DNA from: an uncultured Mycoplasmatota bacterium
Lineage (GTDB): Bacteria; Bacillota_I; Bacilli_A; RF39; UBA660
NCBI GenBank assembly: GCA_947384645.1
Contig: CANDHX010000051.1
Coordinates: 1-8,061, forward strand
Length of the DNA: 8,061 bases
Direction of reading: 5' to 3'
Made by a program: the position numbers and the translations under genes. Below are positions 5,909-8,061 of the stretch, in pieces. Each line of letters begins with the position of its first letter. Position 1 is the first letter of the stretch. The notes under the pieces are model-generated. The model saw only the letters and a program-made list of their open reading frames with translations, was not told the origin of the DNA and made no database searches.

Positions 5909-7676
5909 CACTTTTAAAACGTTTATAAAACGAAGATACTTCATCTAGTTCTCTATATATAGGTAAGATGTCTACAAGTTCTTTAAAACTCCCTCCGAAC
6001 GACAAAAAAGATGTTAAAAGAAGAAAATAAAGAGGAAGCATTTTGAACTCTGGATAAACGATAGCAGTTTTAAAAGAATTGAGGCCTCCTCCTACAAAGA
6101 TAGTCAAAAACAAAACATTAGACGCTATTTTCAATTTTAATTTTCTGAGTTTAGAGATAAAGTCGCTTTCCGTAAACTTGCAATATGGGTTTGCATTCTC
6201 TTGAAGAGCATAAGTTCTTTCCCTCAATTCTTCTTTATCATCATCGTAACTGTCTAAAAATTCGTGAATCTGTTGTTGCAGGGTTCTGAATTCTTCGCTT
6301 AAGATTTCACCTTTGTTTATAGTTTTTATGATGCTATCTGCCTTGACTAATAATTCCAAAGCTAAGCCTTTATTATAGCCGGCAAGTGCCGATTGTGAAA
6401 GTGTTAGAACTTCTGTATCAGGCATATTTGTAGGATTGAATTTAACCGCTCTTTTAAAGACGCCAGCTGCATTTTTATGAACTTTACAAGCCTCCTCATA
6501 TATTTGACTAGCATCCAAAGAATATTTTTGTGCAGCATCTACTCTACTTTTATACGAGGCTTCCTCGCTAATTTTGTCGCTTTCTTTTGCTAAATTTTCA
6601 AACACTTCTCTAGCCTCGTCGTAACTTTTCAAACAAAAATCTAATAATCTATCGATTAATTTAGAACTGGGATACTTTTCAAAAAGTTCACTTAATCTAT
6701 CGATTACTTCTTTTCTTTTCTCCCAAAGCTTTAATGACTCCCTCATCTCATCATTGATTTGTTCGGCATGTCCCAATCTTCTTGCATCTTCATAATCTTT
6801 TGGCAATAAGTTTATGCTATTATTTAATAGGGAAATTGCCTCTAGTACTTCGTTATACTTTTTGTTTTCTTTGACCCTTTTTAACGTTACAGCTAATCCG
6901 CTCAATTTTCCTATAGAGCTTTTCGCCTTTAAGGAAATACTAGTTCTATAATTGCCGTACTCCAAACGGTCGATTTGTCTTTCGTAACAAAAGGACAATA
7001 AGCTTTTAATATTATCTAATAAAGACCTAAAATTATCTAATTCATTTTCTACTTCTTGAAATAGAGAATTCTTCTGTCTTTGTCTTTCTATCTTTCGCTT
7101 CAATTCACTTTTAGATAAGGGAATATCTTTCATCTCTTCTTCTAAGAATTGAATAGTCTCTTTAAGTAATTCGACATAATCGTTTTGTTCGTATTTAATA
7201 GCTTGTTCCAAAAAGTTTTCAAGTGATTTTATAAAATCCGACATCGTGTGTACGACTTCTTTTATATTGCCAAAATATTCGCTCTTATCGAGTTCGTTTA
7301 GACATATCGATAACACTTCATTTTTATACTCGATAACTTCTTCCGTTTTAGCTAGTTCCTGTTCGATTAATATTCTTAAATTCATTATGCGATTATACTG
7401 GAGTTCATCTTCTGTAAAGAATTCTTCTGGATTATCGCATTCGTTCGGTTCTTCAAAACCGCTTTCTAAAGCTTCGTCGTACTCTTTTCGTTTTTCTTTA
7501 TCCGATAACACTTCATAAGCTTCGTTTAAAAGTTTAGAGGTTTCTTCATCCTCTTCGCTATTGTGCAAATCGGGGTGGTGCTCCTTCATCTTTTTTCTAT
7601 ATGCCTTCGTTATCTCTTCGCTAGTGGCAGTCCTAGAAACTCCTAATATTTCATAGTAGTTCTCTTCTTTAGCCAT
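5901..7676 (-). CDS. J-domain protein with long helical region and C-terminal membrane hairpin
   Basis: The protein has 591 residues. An N-terminal J domain (about 5-68) has YYEILGV (7-13), HPD at 34-36 and the NEAYEVLSDKEKRKEYD helix pair (51-67); HPD stimulates Hsp70 (DnaK) ATPase. It lacks the Gly/Phe linker, the CxxCxGxG zinc repeats and the C-terminal substrate domains of true DnaJ. Residues 80-515 are charged and mostly helical, with stretches that look like coiled coil (100-230) and helical repeats (350-450; Ala, Tyr and Lys rich, TPR-like at best). Two hydrophobic segments, about 517-533 and 546-562, would anchor it with both ends in the cytosol. The start ATG overlaps the VWA gene's TAA by 1 nt and GGAGG (7686-7690) lies 9 nt upstream, implying translational coupling. 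It probably recruits Hsp70 to the membrane and to whatever the VWA protein binds. The J domain is certain; client and process are unknown. Confidence 0.85.
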   Translation of the reverse strand: MAKEENYYEILGVSRTATSEEITKAYRKKMKEHHPDLHNSEEDEETSKLLNEAYEVLSDKEKRKEYDEALESGFEEPNECDNPEEFFTEDELQYNRIMNLRILIEQELAKTEEVIEYKNEVLSICLNELDKSEYFGNIKEVVHTMSDFIKSLENFLEQAIKYEQNDYVELLKETIQFLEEEMKDIPLSKSELKRKIERQRQKNSLFQEVENELDNFRSLLDNIKSLLSFCYERQIDRLEYGNYRTSISLKAKSSIGKLSGLAVTLKRVKENKKYNEVLEAISLLNNSINLLPKDYEDARRLGHAEQINDEMRESLKLWEKRKEVIDRLSELFEKYPSSKLIDRLLDFCLKSYDEAREVFENLAKESDKISEEASYKSRVDAAQKYSLDASQIYEEACKVHKNAAGVFKRAVKFNPTNMPDTEVLTLSQSALAGYNKGLALELLVKADSIIKTINKGEILSEEFRTLQQQIHEFLDSYDDDKEELRERTYALQENANPYCKFTESDFISKLRKLKLKIASNVLFLTIFVGGGLNSFKTAIVYPEFKMLPLYFLLLTSFLSFGGSFKELVDILPIYRELDEVSSFYKRFKSGH

Positions 7677-8010
7677 TATTTTTTTCCTCCAAGCATGAGT
7701 CTTTTTCCACCGTCATCACTTTTGCCGTCAGTTAAGAGTTTTCTATTATCGACAATGGGTTTTGCCCAACCTGGGTCTACTTTGCCATAAAGGCGTATAC
7801 TTTTAACAGCATTATGAGCTCCTTCAAAATTGGCGAGTAATCCATCCGCTGTAACATCGTATTCCTCGGCCAATAATGGGTCTATAGATAGAGCCTCTGC
7901 AATCTCCTTAGCATTTTGTTTAGCTCCTAAAAATATGAAGTGCCAACCCTTTTTCTGAAGCCTTTCGATAAGAGTTCTAGCCTCTTCTAATGAAGAGTCG
8001 CTTTCATTAT
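7676..8010 (-). CDS. C-terminal part of a von Willebrand A (VWA) domain protein
   Basis: The open frame runs from the junction with adapter sequence to a TAA at 7676-7678, giving 110 residues of a gene cut at its 5' end. An N-terminal NESDSS followed by an amphipathic helix (EEARTLIERLQKKG) leads to WHFIFLGAKQNA and then AEEYDVTADG, LANFEGAHNAVKSIR. This is the pattern of the last third of cytosolic bacterial VWA proteins, in which a helix is followed by G-W-x-F-I-F-L-G-A and a late A-x-x-A-V-x-x-x-R helix. The metal-binding DxSxS motif would be upstream and is lost. A Gly/Lys-rich tail (GGKRLMLGGKK) ends it. A 65-residue version starting at TTG 7871-7873 is possible on paper but would begin mid-domain. 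It overlaps the J-domain gene by 1 nt, so the two products probably act together. Confidence 0.7.
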
Positions 8011-8061
8011 AGATCGGAAGAGCGTCGTGTAGGGAAAGAGTGTAACGGTAGGTGTAGTTGT
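8011..8061 (+). other. Illumina TruSeq adapter read-through (assembly contamination)
   Basis: Positions 8011-8043 match all 33 bases of the TruSeq adapter read-through sequence, beginning AGATCGGAAGAGC and ending GGGAAAGAGTGT. They are followed by 8 nt (8044-8051) in the place of an i5 index, then GTGTAG (8052-8057), the start of the constant part that follows the index in dual-index libraries; the last four bases do not match. This is recalled from general knowledge of the adapter, not searched. It is not genomic, and the VWA gene is truncated here by the library fragment's end. Confidence 0.96.

Noticed and set aside
7676..7873. Separate 65-residue gene starting at TTG 7873
   Set aside because: The same frame stays open to the adapter junction and its upstream codons complete a VWA-type strand and helix, so this is only the tail of a larger gene.
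8044..8061. Bases after the adapter as possible genomic sequence
   Set aside because: Eight bases fit an index position and the next six fit the constant adapter part; only the last four are unexplained and are likely low-quality read ends.
1..8061. CRISPR arrays, tRNA or rRNA genes, riboswitches, insertion sequences, att sites
   Set aside because: I saw no direct repeat series, no cloverleaf-like or conserved RNA stretch, no transposase or integrase frame and no terminal inverted repeats. Intergenic gaps are all short (the longest about 125 nt) and are filled by promoters and terminators.

Overview
The window is AT-rich DNA with strong AAGGAGG-type Shine-Dalgarno sites, intrinsic terminators and the standard genetic code, since TGG is used for Trp and no TGA is read through. 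Every gene lies on the minus strand. Gene content fits a low-GC Bacillota: a SipW-type ER-like signal peptidase with TasA/camelysin-like substrates, a MerR-YbjQ pair and a YjdF/DUF2238-like membrane protein. An uncultured gut-type member of Bacilli or Clostridia is my guess; no marker gene fixes the lineage. The last 51 bases are not biological. They match Illumina TruSeq adapter read-through, so the window is probably a whole metagenomic contig ending in untrimmed adapter.

Layout, right to left (direction of transcription). (1) 8010-5901: the 3' part of a von Willebrand A (VWA) domain gene, overlapped by 1 nt by a gene for a J-domain protein with a long helical middle and a C-terminal membrane hairpin; a terminator wraps the stop codon. 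(2) 5846-5028: a polytopic DUF2238-like membrane protein with its own extended -10 promoter. (3) 5020-4014: a MerR-type regulator with two C-terminal membrane segments, behind a textbook 19-bp-spacer MerR promoter/operator, overlapping a YbjQ-family gene by 20 nt; terminator. (4) 3918-3322: a secreted TasA/camelysin-like protein with its own promoter and terminator. (5) 3216-2528: an aspartate/glutamate racemase-family gene broken by one frameshift; terminator. (6) 2402-1: an apparent operon of a SipW-type signal peptidase with a long charged cytosolic tail, a membrane-anchored TasA-like protein with a cytosolic N-terminal extension, and a further SipW-type substrate that runs off the left end.

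Functionally, modules 4 and 6 form a cell-surface export system. SipW would cleave the Ala-Tyr-Phe-type signal peptides of the substrates, which in Bacillus relatives assemble into biofilm fibres. Module 1 may be a chaperone-linked membrane complex, but its upstream genes are lost at the contig end. Module 3 looks like an autoregulated stress or metal response pair. The most distinctive points are the extended cytosolic parts on both SipW and its neighbour, the membrane-tethered MerR regulator, and the coupled VWA/J-domain pair.
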